A stretch of DNA of 64,000 bases from Plectrocnemia conspersa (taxonomy: Eukaryota > Arthropoda > Insecta > Trichoptera > Polycentropodidae), in NCBI GenBank assembly GCA_009617715.1, contig VTFK01000292.1, forward strand, positions 248,001 through 312,000. The letters are read 5' to 3'. The notes under the pieces are model-generated. The model was not told where the DNA came from and made no database searches. It saw only the letters and a program-made list of their open reading frames with translations. Position 1 is the stretch's first letter; each line of letters opens with the position of its first letter. Shown piece after piece: positions 23,902-36,059 of this stretch. A program made the translations under genes and the position numbers.

Positions 23902-26900
23902 TCCGGCATTCGTCAATGGCAGCGGACGATGTTAGGCCGAAGTCAAGCCGCCTGTTTGTTACCGACAAAGTAACAAAGGAACAGTTTTTAATCGATACCG
24001 GCTCGGACCTGTCCGTGTATCCGAGAAGCAAATTAGGACTTCGAACTCCAGCTATTCCGTACGACCTTTTCGCAGCCAACGGTTCCATCATCCAAACGTT
24101 CGGATGGAAACAACTCTCCGTCGATTTAGGACTTCGTCGGGATTTTCAGTGGCGTTTTATCATTGCCGACGTAACGAAACCCATCATTGGAGCCGATTTC
24201 TTGCACCACTTTAATCTACTTGTAGATTTAAAACGTGCCCGCCTGGTCGACGGTACAACTGCATTCAACATTCAATGCATTGTACAAGGCACAGATAGTT
24301 TGCCGCAGATCAAAGCTATTTCCGGAACGACGACGTATCACGACATTTTGAAACGTTTTCCGGAAATTACGCAATCAGCTGGATTGACATCGCTGCGACC
24401 TCAGCCGAAACATACAGCAGTGCATCACATCCGGACCAGTTCAGGCCCTCCAGTTTCAAATCGCCCTCGACGACTAGCTCCGGAGAAGTACCACATCGCC
24501 AAAGAGGAATTCCGGAAGATGATCAACGACGGAATCGTTCGACCATCTGACAGCCCATGGTCATCGCCTCTTCACCTCGTCGCGAAGAAAACTCCTGGCG
24601 AGTGGCGACCCTGCGGAGATTATAGAGCACTGAATGCAAGAACAATACCCGACAGCTATCCCGTGCCACATATTGAGGATTTCGCCCACGCACTGGCGAA
24701 CCAGAAAATCTTCAGCACAATCGATTTGGTACGGGCGTACCATCAGATACCTGTGGCTCCGGAGGACATAAATAAGACAGCAATATCTACACCGTTCGGA
24801 CTTTATGAGTTCCCCTTTATGTCGTTTGGCCTACGCAACGCAGCACAGACGTTCCAGCGATTTATGGACTCAGCACTTAGAGGACTCGACTTCTGTTTCG
24901 TCTACATCGACGATATACTCGTCGCATCCGAAAACCACCAACAGCACGAGGAACACCTTCGGCAGCTATTCGGCCGACTAAAGGAATACGGAGTGCTAAT
25001 CAATTCAGCAAAGAGTGTTTTCGGAAAAGCAGAAGTTGATTTCCTGGGATATCGCGTTTCCCACGAAGGCACCAGGCCACTGCCGGAAAAGGTTGCAGCC
25101 ATTGCAGATTTTCCCCGCCCGGACACCATGCAGAAACTACGACGTTTCCTAGGGATGATAAATTTCTACCGGAGATTTATCCCTAGCGCATCCGCGAATC
25201 AACAACTTCTCACAGATCAATTGAAGGGAAGTAAATCCAACAACGATCCGGTGCCGTGGAGTGAAGAATTGGAAAAAGCCTTCACGGCGTGTAAACAAGG
25301 CTTGTCGGACGCCACCTGCTTAGTGCATCCAGACCCAAGTTTACCACTAGGACTTTTCACTGACGCCTCGGACAGGACTATCGGCGCAGTGCTTCAACAA
25401 GAAACACCGGATGGATGGCACCCACTTGCCTTTTACTCGAAGAAAATCTCACCAACGGAGACTCGATACAGCACTTACGATCGAGAGTTGCTAGCCATAT
25501 ATCGAGCAGTGAGACATTTTCGTCACATGATCGAAGGACGAGAATTTTCAATACATACCGATCACAAACCACTGACGTATGTATTTAAACAGAAGCCTGA
25601 CAAAGCTTCCCCTCGACAATTCCGTCACACCGATTACATCGCGCAGTTCTCAACTGACGTCCGACACATTTCGGGCAGCGATAACGTCGTGGCGGATGCA
25701 TTATCCAGAATAGAAAGCGTGCAGTCTTTAAATTATGAAGATCTGTCGCGCCAACAATCTGCAGATCCGGAAATTGAAAAATATACCAATTTGCGGACCG
25801 TCAACATTCCTGGATCCGATGCGACAATTTTGTGCGATAGCTCTACCGGCAACGAGCGACCATATCTACCGCTCCAATTTAGAAAACAAGCTTTCGAATT
25901 GTGCCACAACCTATCGCATCCTGGAGGACGACCAACAACCAAGCTCGTCGCAGAGAAATTCTTCTGGCCCTGTATGCGCACCGATTGCAAGCGATGGGCT
26001 AGAGAGTGTGAACAATGCCAGCGATCGAAAATTTCTCGCCATGTTTCCACGCCGATCGGCAGTTTTCCGCCCCGGAGGGACGGTTCGAACACATCCATAT
26101 CGACCTAGTCGGCCCTCTTCCACAATCGGAGGGAAAAACGTACATGTTAACGTGCGTCGACAGATTCACCCGCTGGCCTGAAGCTTTTCCTATCGACGAC
26201 ATCACTGCAGAAACCGTCGCTAAGGAGCTTTTCAGCGGCTGGATTTCCCGCTACGGAACACCTCTTCGCATAACCACCGATCAAGGCCGGCAATTCGAAA
26301 GCGCCCTGTTTAAAGAATTGGCCCGCTCAACCGGATCTACACACATAAGGACGACGGCGTATCATCCCGCGGCAAATGGGATGGTCGAACGGCTCCACAG
26401 ACAGCTGAAAGCCGCCCTCATGTGCCATCAAGACGAGCAATGGACTGAGTCATTACCCGCAGTCTTGATGGGAATCCGCGCAGCTTGGCGAGAGGATCTA
26501 AAAGCGACTTCAGCCGAATTAGTATTCGGACAACCTCTCCGATTACCGGGAGAATTTTTGGCTCCACGCACGCATAATTACACGTCACCGACTCCTGATT
26601 ATGCCGAACGACTACGACAACGGATGGCCGAATTGACACCGACATCGCCCAAGCGGCATGGACCACATTCTACCTTCGTCTTCAAGGACCTGCACACGAC
26701 CTCTCACGTTTTCGTGAGGCATGACGCAGCACGAGGCTCACTACAGCCACCATACGACGGACCATTCGCTGTTATTAGCAGAACGGACAAATGCGTAACA
26801 GTGAATATTCGAGGAAAGCCGAAAACCGTTTCAATCGATCGCTTGAAACCGGCTTACATCCAGACAACGGATCAAGATACGGCGCCTATTCAAGAGATAC

Positions 26901-27001
26901 CAGCGGACTCTACTCCACGGGACGAGAAGCCGCCTGAACGCGTAATCAAACAGACAAGATGCGGAAGAACAGTGAAATTCCCAAATCGCTTGAAAGACTG
27001 A
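23604..27001 (+). pseudogene. Pol of gypsy element A, one frameshift
   Basis: The first segment (to 26108) carries protease ([12 protein letters not shown]), RT (YIDDILVAS near 24902), RNase H ([13 protein letters not shown]) and the integrase HHCC finger (ending ECEQCQRSK). The frame then changes near 26055-26070. The second segment (to the stop at 26999-27001) holds the integrase core ([34 protein letters not shown]) and its C-terminal domain. A single indel separates them, with no other stop, so the copy is young. Whether it is a real mutation or an assembly error cannot be told here. Confidence 0.9.
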
Positions 27002-27396
27002 GCATCCAGCAACAGCTTCAACAAAACGACAGACGAGCTCTACACATACAGACAACGACGCAGGCAGTATCTTGAAATATATTTTTTTAATTACAGTAAT
27101 AATATTATTCTTTATATTTTAAGGTAGATCTATGCACATTAGGACACCATTGGAGGACCATGTCATGCGCAAGTGACAAACGGACCCCGAACCCCTACTT
27201 TTCCGTTAGCTGAGAGTTTCGTAAGGGCCACTTTGTACAGTTCGCTGTACATACGTCCACACAATCATCAACCATCTGGTTCTGCTTCATCTGCGCCGAC
27301 CCACGCTGCGCACGAAGACCACATCAATTAGAACGAGCCATAATTTCTCCTCTTGGTTGAATTTCGCAACTGTAAATTGCTAAGAGGGGGAGTACT

Positions 27397-27877
27397 ATGG
27401 CGATCCCGAGACGACCGTCCGGGACGCATCATACGCAAAAGTGAAGTCCCGCTGAGCCTTGCACCCGAACTAAGCGGCGTCGTACAATGACGCCGCATTC
27501 CCGCAGCCGCAAGCAACGCGCGGAGTGGGGATACCTTAACGCACCCGACCGGGAATATAAGGCGGGGCCAAAAGTTCACATTTCATTCGACTCCGGACTT
27601 CCGACTCTGCAACACTCACTGGACTACAACTCGCCGCTCCGATCTCATCTTCGCTCGACTCTGAACTCTGATCTACACCTCGCCTCCTGTCTGAGCAACC
27701 ATCTCCAGGACACGCGCTCGAGGGTTAACATCGACGACTGTCGAAGGATCACCGACAAAACGCGTCAAGAACTTTCTGGAAGATTTCACAAGGGCCACTT
27801 TGTACAGTTCGCTGTACAAACGTCCTACCACAAATCGTCAACCGGACCCGCCGATAACTACAAAATAGAAGCTTAAA
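27397..27877 (+). repeat. 3' LTR of element A (3'-truncated)
   Basis: Starts after the polypurine tract near atggcgatcccgagacg and matches the left LTR up to gaagcttaaa, where LINE sequence resumes. The final cgaccgcttca is missing. Confidence 0.88.
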
Positions 27878-27889
27878 GTTCGGGTTTGT

Positions 27890-28699
27890 TATTAGAGTCA
27901 AGACAGGGTTGTGGTCGGAAGACATTTCGTTTATTGGAATGGAGGTCTATTGACCATTTGGCCAGTTACTGTGGACTAAGACGTTCTCGAATGGTCTCGA
28001 CCAAGACATGTGGTCGGAAGACAATTCGTTTATTGACGGTCTATTGACCACGGCTACTTTCATTGTAGAAGGACGGCGGGCTACTTTACTGGGTTCAGCA
28101 GGCCCATTATGTTGGGTTCAGGCGGGCTGATCGCCGGCAACGATTGTCGCAAAAATAATTTGTTTAGATCGTTTGGATCTATTGACGAGTTTGGTGGGCT
28201 ATAAAGAGAAACTATTTTGAAGTTGCCAGAATAAGTGGGAATTTGAATTATTCTGTATGGTGGCCAGATTGGGGATTCTAATATGGGCGATTGATTTTTA
28301 ATGAAGATAGTGGTGCCGCCTCCTGTCATCCTTGTGGAGGATGGTTGGGGATTTGGGGGGAGTTGGAGTTTTGTAACCGAGTTTCGTTCACGAGGATTAA
28401 GTCCGTACAGCGTTTTGTGCAAAATGGAAGACCATTGGTTTAGTCCGTTTGCGGAAGTGGTTTTTTCGTTCTTCCTCTGGATGTCAGGGTTTCCGAATGA
28501 CCTCGGAGACTGCGGGCTGAATTGTATTTGTGGTGAAACCTGACGGGCTGGTGGGTGAATTTGGTTCTGTTTGGGCGTTTGTTTTGATGGCCATTTGGGC
28601 AGCCCTGTCCTCGGCGGTGACTGGGGCGGGTTCAGTCTTTCCAATTGCGTCGGATGGTCCGGCGACAACTTTTCATCGAGGTTTGTCCTCTTTGGCAGC
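27890..28699 (-). pseudogene. LINE ORF2 endonuclease region, broken
   Basis: Pieces of an APE-type endonuclease in changing frames: ILVNETRL near 28390, then GGGTTIFIKNQSPI and FKIVSLYSPPNSSIDPNDL, and close to the border SDHNPVLTLITNP, the catalytic SDH motif. A local duplication repeats the SSDH segment (about 27915 and 28010). The region ends abruptly where element A begins. Confidence 0.65.
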
Positions 28700-29532
28700 G
28701 GTGGCATTGGGTACTTTGCTGGAGCTGTTTAAACTTTCCACCGTGTTTAGGTGGAGGGCGAAGTGATTTTCTGGGCTAAAAAGTGCCTTTTGTTGCCAAA
28801 ATCACTTTGGAAATTTTAACTAAGACCAACGGAAGTATTTTTTCTGTTGTGGATGTCATCGAATGACCTCGGAGACTGTTTGGGTGGCGGTGACTTTCTT
28901 GCGGAGGACAAATCGGAAGCATCTGATGATTTAAGGGTTGTGGTGGCTTTGCGAAAAGTTTGTTCCCTTGTTGGAGATTTTTGACTCGAACGGTAGCGAG
29001 ATGACTTTTTTAATTATATCTACAACCCTTTTGTATGGGGTTGGCTCGGCGATAATTATTGGCGGGATCGTCTGTGTTGTATTGGTGACTGTTTGTGTGT
29101 ATCGTGTTGGCGTGATACTTAGCGCTTTTTTTTCCTGGGTTGCTGCTGTGGCTGCGTTGGAGTCGATTGGCTTGGACGGGCGGTTTGTGTGTTTTGTGGG
29201 GTCGGCGGGGCGGCAGAGGTCTTTCGTTGGGCAGGTTGGCAGGTTTTTTCGATAGCAGGGGCGGCGGTCTTCGGCTGGGATTCCTCCTCCATTCCGGACG
29301 AGGTGGATCCCTCTTCCTCGAGATCTGAAAAACGGTTCGAAGTAGTAATTAGTTTTTTACGTTTTCTATGGCTGCCGTGTTTGGGCAGTTGCTGAAGCGT
29401 AGTGATGGTGGCGGTCAGTTGGTCTATTTTCTTCTGCTGCGACAGAATTGTTGACTGGAGGCGTTCTACAATTTGTTGAAAATCCTCCAAGGTCGACATC
29501 TGTGGCAGCGTTTTGGTGGCTGGCGTCATCAT
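28700..29532 (-). pseudogene. LINE ORF1 (gag-like), broken
   Basis: The open part (29532-29119) is hydrophilic and Gln/Pro/Lys-rich and includes IVERLQSTILSQQKKIDQL, a short coiled coil. After a stop, shifted frames still show LPLVLVKIS and a zinc-knuckle remnant QCHRCQRGQTSMKSCRRTIR, as in Jockey gag. Several indels break it. Confidence 0.6.
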
Positions 29533-30783
29533 TGGTCTGTTCCGGGAGCAAGCGGGGGCGGGACGTCCACTGTGAATGTGTGTTTGTGGGAGCCTTTTAG
29601 CGCCGCCTTATAATCCCGGTCGGGTGCGCAACAGTATCCCCACTCCGCGCGTTGCTTGCGGTGGCGGGGGTGCGTTGTGATTGTACAACGCCGCTTAGTT
29701 CGGGTACACGGCTCAGCGGGACTTCACTTTCACTTATGCTGCGTCACGGACGGTCATCTCGGGGTCCCCATACCGTCAATAAATATACTACTGCAGCGGC
29801 TCAATCTGTGTCTCATTGCCACCCGTCACCACCAACAGCCCCTAAACTGGTTGACGCCGACGTGATCCTGAGCACGCACATGGAGTCAGACGCAAAATGG
29901 CAGACACAGACGCCGCTGCAGTACAAAAAGCCGAGCCGCTGCAAACCCACTTGCTGCCACCCCGCCGGAGCTTCCCTGGATCCGGACTTGAGCTGGCGGA
30001 CCACATAGACGATGGGCCTGCGCCTCCGACCATGAGTCGCCGCTGACAGCCGCCGCCGCCGACCACGTGACCCATGAAGCACCCGGCGCCACCACGCGCC
30101 TCCAGCGAGAAGCCACCGAAGTGCTGCCGTAGACCAGGCTCGAGTGGACCACGCGTGACCCGTCACGCACCCGTAGGGCTACGCCCCCGCGACTCCGAGC
30201 TCGAACCGCATGTTCGGAGCCCGTCACGCGCGCGCTCTGTGTAGCTGCACCGACGCACCACAGGGCCCCGAAAGGTGCTCCCGGACATGCCCGTTCTTCT
30301 CGCGCCCCCTGGAGCCCTACACGCCGCCCGGGTCTACACTAGTTCCACTCGGCTTGGAGCGAAGCACGCCGCGCGTCACTGGAGGCAATATAGATTTGTT
30401 ATGGTCAAAACTGGTTGGCGCTGAAGTAGCATTGTTGTGACGGTTTTCTCTCTACCGGCAAGCTTGTAAAGGTTCGGACGCGTGCCGTCGCGCGTCCGTC
30501 CCATTTTGTAATGTAAACACTGTAACCGTCAATAAATATACTACTGCAGCGGCTCAATCTGTGTCTCATTGCCACTCGTCACCACCAACAGCCCCTAAAA
30601 AACTATAAACCCATATTAGATTTAGATACACTATAGACATTTTCTTGAAGTGAAAAATTGTTTATAGTGTATTGACCATTATAAAATAAATATATATTGT
30701 AAAAGTGTGATGAATCTCGCGTGCTGGAAAAATGTTTAAGGCGAGCCTGCGGCCCGTGAGTTGGCCACCCGGTTGCTCTAGGA

Positions 30784-30985
30784 GTCCAGGATATACATAC
30801 AGTATTACGAAAAATACGCACACTAACAAATATCTACCTGCGAATTCACACCACCACTCGGCACAGTTTAAATCAGTAGCAAACGCTCTATTTAATTAAG
30901 CTAGATACTTGGGCGACCAAGAACATATTGACACTGAACTCCAAGCCGTGAAAGTTGTACTTCAATCAAATGGTATCAGAAAAGA
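30784..30985 (+). pseudogene. Penelope-like element, 3' piece
   Basis: Across the 10.4-kb insertion the coding match resumes with VYRKYTHTNKYLPANSHHHS, the RT C-terminal motif of Penelope-like elements, then AQFKSVANALFN and LGDQEHIDTELQAVK. No GIY-YIG endonuclease can be recognised after it, so the element is 3'-truncated or decayed. Confidence 0.7.
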
Positions 30986-31962
30986 AAATAAAAAAAAATA
31001 GAAAAAAAATATATAGGACATGCACGTTTTCCATACTTCCGAGAGGTGTCGGATGTATGGAAAGGGGGCCCTAATCAAGCACGATATCTGACTATTTTAC
31101 AATCGTAAATTTCCAAAATAAATACTTTGGACAATCTAATAGATCCATCGCACATCGAGAAAATGAACACAAAAATTCTGTCAATTTGTTTTAGGTAATT
31201 TTGCTCTGATTTACCACAGTTTTATTGAAAAATACAACACTGCCTTTAGCAGTACAACCACTGTAGAAAACATTTAAAATCCGTTTGTTCGTACAAAACA
31301 CGAAGCACTAAAAATATCGCAATAAACAAATAAGATGACAGTAGCATGACATCAAAGTTTTGACTTCCTGTTGTGTAGTCTTAACGAACAAAAAAATCAC
31401 ATATAATTGTCACCGACCTAATTGCCACACAATTTTACAATCACATTAACACAGACACAAATTACGCGCCCCCGTCAAATGGACAATTAATGAATATCAT
31501 TAATCTGACTCACCGCAGGAACGTGTATATATGACAAGATCAAGGACCGGAGCGGCAGTTATGGAAAATTCATGACCATGCCTGGAGCATCACAGTTGAA
31601 ATATAGAAAAGTAAGTTTAAAATGCGATGAATCCCGAGAATCCAATAATATATATATATATATATAAAACTCAAACTTTCTATAGTTATGCGGTTATATT
31701 TTGAAAATAAACTTATATGATTATTAGAAAACGCGTTATGGCCAAATAATTTAAAAACATATTTAGCTGTCATTTGCCGACCGGCAATAGTTATGTACTT
31801 TCTTGAGATTTATTGATCTTACAATATTTAGATTGTAAATGATAAAACTTAACAAATCCTGTTCATTTCATATTTGCTTTAGATTTTATAAAGTATATTC
31901 AATGTAAAACACTTAACAAAAAGCCTACAAAATCTTGACAAGTAAATTTTATGTTTTAGAAA
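30986..31962. other. Intergenic upstream of the UPF0235 gene
   Basis: AT-rich, with a short (TA)n run near 31645-31667. No gene or clear repeat seen. Confidence 0.5.
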
Positions 31963-32507
31963 ATGCCGAAACTAAAAAATAATCAAGCGCAAAAGAAAGA
32001 GGTAAATTAGTGCACTTTATAATAAACAATCTTATTTTATTTTTGAAATCTGATTTCAGATAAAAGTGGTTAATAATAGTCCATTTTCAAAAGATAAAAG
32101 CGGTAATGTCTTAATAAAAATTCTAGCTAAGCCAGGAGCAAAGTTAAACTCAATCACTGGTACGTATATAAATAAATATGCATATACTTTATAATAATAA
32201 ATAATTTATAAAATTTAGATGTCAGCGAAGATGGCATTGGTGTACAAATAAATGCGCCACCAATGGAAGGCGAAGCTAACGCTGAACTCCTCAAATATAT
32301 TTCGCAAGTACTAGGCTTGAAGAAATCTAACGTTTCTTTAGAAAAGGTAATTTGTTATTATTTTGAAATTCTGATTAAAAATCTTTATAATATGAATTAT
32401 TTTAGGGATCAAAGTCGCGACAAAAGACATTGATGATATCGGACAGTAATTTGGCAATTGAGGATATAGAGAGCAAGATAAATAAAGAGATCCATAGTAA
32501 CACTTGA
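31963..32507 (+). CDS. UPF0235 / DUF167 family protein (C15orf40 homologue), 4 exons
   Basis: Exons 31963-32001, 32060-32159, 32219-32346 and 32406-32507 join in frame to 122 residues. Typical family motifs are [33 protein letters not shown] and [19 protein letters not shown], matching the bacterial YggU/human C15orf40 fold in order and spacing. The function is unknown in animals. The N-terminus [13 protein letters not shown] is Lys/Gln-rich; I see no clear mitochondrial presequence. The gene ends facing SMC1. Confidence 0.9.
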
Positions 32508-33619
32508 TTTGATGCTTTTTTGTAACCTAGACCAATCAGTTATATTGCGAAACTCCTCGAAATACTATTTTTTATATTAATTCTATCTATTAAACAAATA
32601 AAATATGAAAAAAATAAGTTTTTAAACATGTAAGTATCAAAAAATGGGCTTCCCTGGGCATTTACATTTATATTACCTTTTATAGCTTAACACTATACAG
32701 GCTGTATGGTTCAGTGGGTAATCTTTACTAAGGACTGATATTTTTGCGCGCCAATTCGAAGTTTGTTAATATGGGGGCGGGGCACCTATTCATGCCATAT
32801 TTTTAAAAAATATTATGGTTTAATAAATTCAAGTGATTTACAGCCTTAAATTATACTAAATAACGATATTATTAGGCTCAGGTTTATGGCACTTTTATAT
32901 GCCCAATGAGTACTGGCGATTTCTATAGAAGCCGTCCGCTGTGAAAAGGTTAAAAATGATTAAAAAAAACTTTTAAATAATCTGTTTAGTAATAAAGACG
33001 AATATCCTTGAATTGTAGTAAAAAATAAATGATAAATGGGTTGTGCCATAGACTAATAATGCTTGACGAAAACATGTCACAGGACGGTAACTGTTGGCGG
33101 AAAATGGCTATACCGTGTCATCGGCCTGTAGTGTTACCATTTTTTAGATTTAATTTTAGCAGTTTGCCTTGACAAAAATAAGGTATATGTTAGATTTAAC
33201 TTTTGTAATTTTCAAGCATTTATAATAAATTCTAAGAAATGTAATATTCAATGACATTTATATTTAAAAGAAAACCTTAGGTTTTTAAAATAATATGATG
33301 TATTAACTTTTCAAACAACAATATCACGAAAAATAATTACACTAATTAATATAATTTATCTAAAAATTAAAGAAAATAATATATTTAATAAAACATTTAT
33401 TATAGAAAATCGTAATAACATAGAACAAGTCACTTGAGATTTTTTTTGAATAAGACACGCAATATAACAAATATATTTTTAATTTCATCAATTATAACTA
33501 TTGTTAGATACATGAAAAAGAAGTGCAATAAAAATCTTTAGTTTTAACATCAATAATCAAAGCTAAAATTTTTCGATCTTCTAAAGAAAAACTAAATTTA
33601 AATAAGTTAATGTATTAAC
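32508..33619. other. Intergenic between two convergent genes
   Basis: AT-rich 3' flanks. A weak tRNA-like head (ggttcagtgggtaa near 32709) may be an eroded SINE. Nothing else seen. Confidence 0.45.
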
Positions 33620-35978
33620 CTAAGGTAGAAAAGGTTCAAGGTCAACAGTTAAAACATCACTGACCAGGCAATCTGCAGGCTGAAATATTCAAGTGTAATT
33701 AATAATCAAAACCGTTTAATAATATTTATGTATATTCAAATAAATAATACCTCAGGACATATTCCAATCAAGGCATCGGCATGACCGTAAAACTCTTCCT
33801 TCAAAGATATGACAATCGTTTGAAGATTAAACTTTTTCTCTCGGATGTAATAGGCCACTTTACTGATATTAGTGTTGTCCAAAGCAGCGTCAATCTCATC
33901 GAGTAAGAAGAACGGAGCCGGATGGTAACTGTGGATGGCGAACAACAAAGCGAGGGCTGCAACAGTTTTTTCTCCTCCTGACAAATTCGACATGGGCTGG
34001 AAGCGTTTTCCTGGAGCGACGCAGTTATAATTTATACCATCGAGATAAGGTTCTTCAGGATTCTCGGGTCCGAGGAATGCTTGAGCAGACTGATTCTTAG
34101 CCAGAGCCTAACATAAATTTATAAATTAATAGTTAGAACGCATAGATAGAAGAATAGACAATTACCTTATAAATATTATCAATTTCGTTGACGACATGAT
34201 CGAAGCATTGCATGAACTTATCGTGTCGCTCTTTCTTGATACGTTCAAATGCAACTTTTGCTTTGTGTGCTTTTTTACGAGCTGATTCAAAGGCTTTGTT
34301 TGTGACGCTGACTTTTTCACGTACTTCATTTAGTTTTTGCATCGCCTGTAAGATATTAATAATTTAATATAAGAATAATTAAATAGATATATTTTTTATA
34401 AAACTACTGTTATAAAATTTTTAGTGAATATTCTACTGGATATTTTTAAGTCAAAGCAACTTATTTTTGAATAACTTTATGTAGGTATTTTAACAGACAA
34501 AAATTAATAAGTTTCAAAGACAATTGTTCAATTTTATAAGAATTAACTTAGGAGATGTATGCTTCTCTCATGATCAATTTTACGTTGCAATGTCACGAGT
34601 GAAGCAGATGAAAATAATCCAATAAAATACTCCATTTAGGTTCAAGTGATGAATGAAACGCATGTGAAGCCGGGTAGGAAAGCTACTTATTATTATAATT
34701 ATTATATTAATTCACCCTCATATTGGGCGCTTGAATCTTGTCCACAGTATGTTGCAAATTGTTTATGGATCTGCTGAGTTTATCGGCTGTCTTTTTGATA
34801 CTATCCAATTCGTCTAATTCTCTGTGATCTTCTTGAAGTGAGCTATAGTCGATGCGAATTTTAGCTTCTTTATCGATCAAAGCCGTGGAATTCGCTGTCG
34901 ATGAAGATTCGTTTTCAGTGCTGGAGCCTTCAGCCGTAAAAATATCCGCCATGTTGCCGTGTTTCATCGGAATCACAACATCTTCCATCTGAAATATGTA
35001 TTCATTGTATCATTATAATATTCACACGTCCCATGGAGCAATTTTAATTAAGACAGAAAATTACCTTGCATTGTTTGAGAATATTATGCCGATCGTTTTT
35101 CTTGCTCTCTATCTTTGACTCCATACTGCCAATTTGCTTTTGAGCCGCCATTATATCTTTAGCGATATTACCAACTTCGCGTCGTGCCTATCCATATTAA
35201 ATTAATTAAAAATTAAGATAAATATTGCAAAAATATATGTTATACTTACTTTTCCCATCTCGTCTTCCATCTGTTCGACTTGATGACGTTTCACTTGACG
35301 TTCAGCTTTGAGTGTTTCGGCACGCTGCATTTCACGATCGATATCACTGCGTTGTTTGATTTCAGCTTGACGTGAAGCCTCCAATTCATCGTCGCCGTCT
35401 TGGACAGTGCGTTCCCATCGCAACACATTTTCTGAAGCATTCAGAATCGTATTATTAAAATAAAAAGCAAAGAAAATCCAAATAAGCGGCAATATCTACT
35501 TTGAGTGTCTCTTGATTTCTCAAACTCTAAATTGCTAGATATGCGATCGATTTGAGAATCAAACTCCATCTTTCTCTTTGCCCTCTCTTGTTGAGTTCTC
35601 AACTCACGCTCTTCATATTGTCTAAAAACGTATGTTTATTAATATATATTAAGTAGTATTATTAAAAAAAATATGTACCGTATGTTATCGACGCCAATAT
35701 CACGACAGAATTGTTTAAACACGACATCTTCGACAGTATTCATCCTCTCTTTGATTGATTCAATGTTTTCATTGCGATTTTCCATTGTATATTCAATTTC
35801 AGAAATACTCGGCTGAAAATAAATTTGTGATTAAATTTGAAATATATGTGTATATAAAATGAGAAATATTTGACTCACTCCGAAAGCTTCGATTTTTGAT
35901 AATAAATTTGTTAATTCTGCTTCTAAATCAGCAATTTGCTTCAACTGTAAAACACATCATTTAAATAACATTATACGC

Positions 35979-36059
<81 letters not shown>

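Larger units (their letters stand above)
22384..27877 (+). mobile_element. Ty3/gypsy retrotransposon A, CsRn1/Kabuki type
   Basis: Order: 5' LTR, tRNA-Trp primer site, gag, pol (protease, RT, RNase H, integrase), polypurine tract taagagggggag (27381-27392), 3' LTR. Both LTRs are damaged: the left lacks about 50 bp of its 5' end and the right lacks the last 13 bp or so. Base composition (about half GC) stands out from the AT-rich host. The CHCC zinc finger in gag and the tRNA-Trp primer site both mark the CsRn1 clade. Confidence 0.92.
20870..29578 (-). mobile_element. Jockey-like non-LTR retrotransposon, defective
   Basis: A 13-bp target-site duplication tgtgtttgtggga flanks the element (20857-20869 and 29579-29591). 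Reading on the minus strand: an ORF1/gag region near the 5' end, endonuclease pieces, then RT to a stop at 21020. Gypsy element A has replaced the region between endonuclease and RT, and a MITE sits in the RT. The 3' end lacks a clear poly(A). Confidence 0.8.
20587..29771 (-). repeat. Reversed solo LTR of an A-type element, split by a LINE
   Basis: The pieces 20587-20869 and 29579-29771 are the reverse complement of the 3' and 5' parts of the element A LTR (for example gacgtttgtacagcgaactg at 20661, and cgcgttgcttgcgg near 29648). Together they make about one LTR with no internal region, so it is a solo LTR. It sits inside the left LTR of element B, with a 5-bp duplication actgt/accgt (one mismatch). 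Confidence 0.7.
20436..30604 (+). mobile_element. LTR retrotransposon B, mostly deleted, with two LTR copies
   Basis: The sequence starting ggcaatatagatttgttatg occurs directly repeated at 20439-20586 and 30384-30530. The right copy runs on through accgtcaataaatatactac to cccctaaa at about 30600, and the same LTR end is seen at 29772-29845. There it is followed by tggttgacgccgacgtgat, a degraded tRNA-Trp primer site, and a GC-rich remnant (about 29850-30383) that starts MADTDAAAVQKAEP but soon breaks. The outer flanks share aactat. RT, RNase H and integrase are all missing. Confidence 0.65.
20357..30775. mobile_element. hAT-type element split by nested insertions
   Basis: The left end is caggggtggccagcc; the right end, reversed, is caaccgggtggccaac. 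The flanking 8-bp duplications ctctaaga (20349-20356) and ctctagga (30776-30783) match at 7 of 8. The element itself is only the outer sequence (20357 to about 20435 and about 30605 to 30775). Everything between was inserted later. Confidence 0.75.

Noticed and set aside
28301..29395. Plus-strand frames across the LINE
   Set aside because: Shadows of the minus-strand ORF1 and endonuclease remnants.
29813..30440. Several overlapping frames in the GC-rich block
   Set aside because: GC-rich remnant of element B with few stops by composition; no conserved motif after the first residues.
32695..32775. tRNA-like sequence with box A/B resemblance
   Set aside because: Box B (aattcgaagtt) is too degraded and no cloverleaf can be drawn; at best an eroded SINE.
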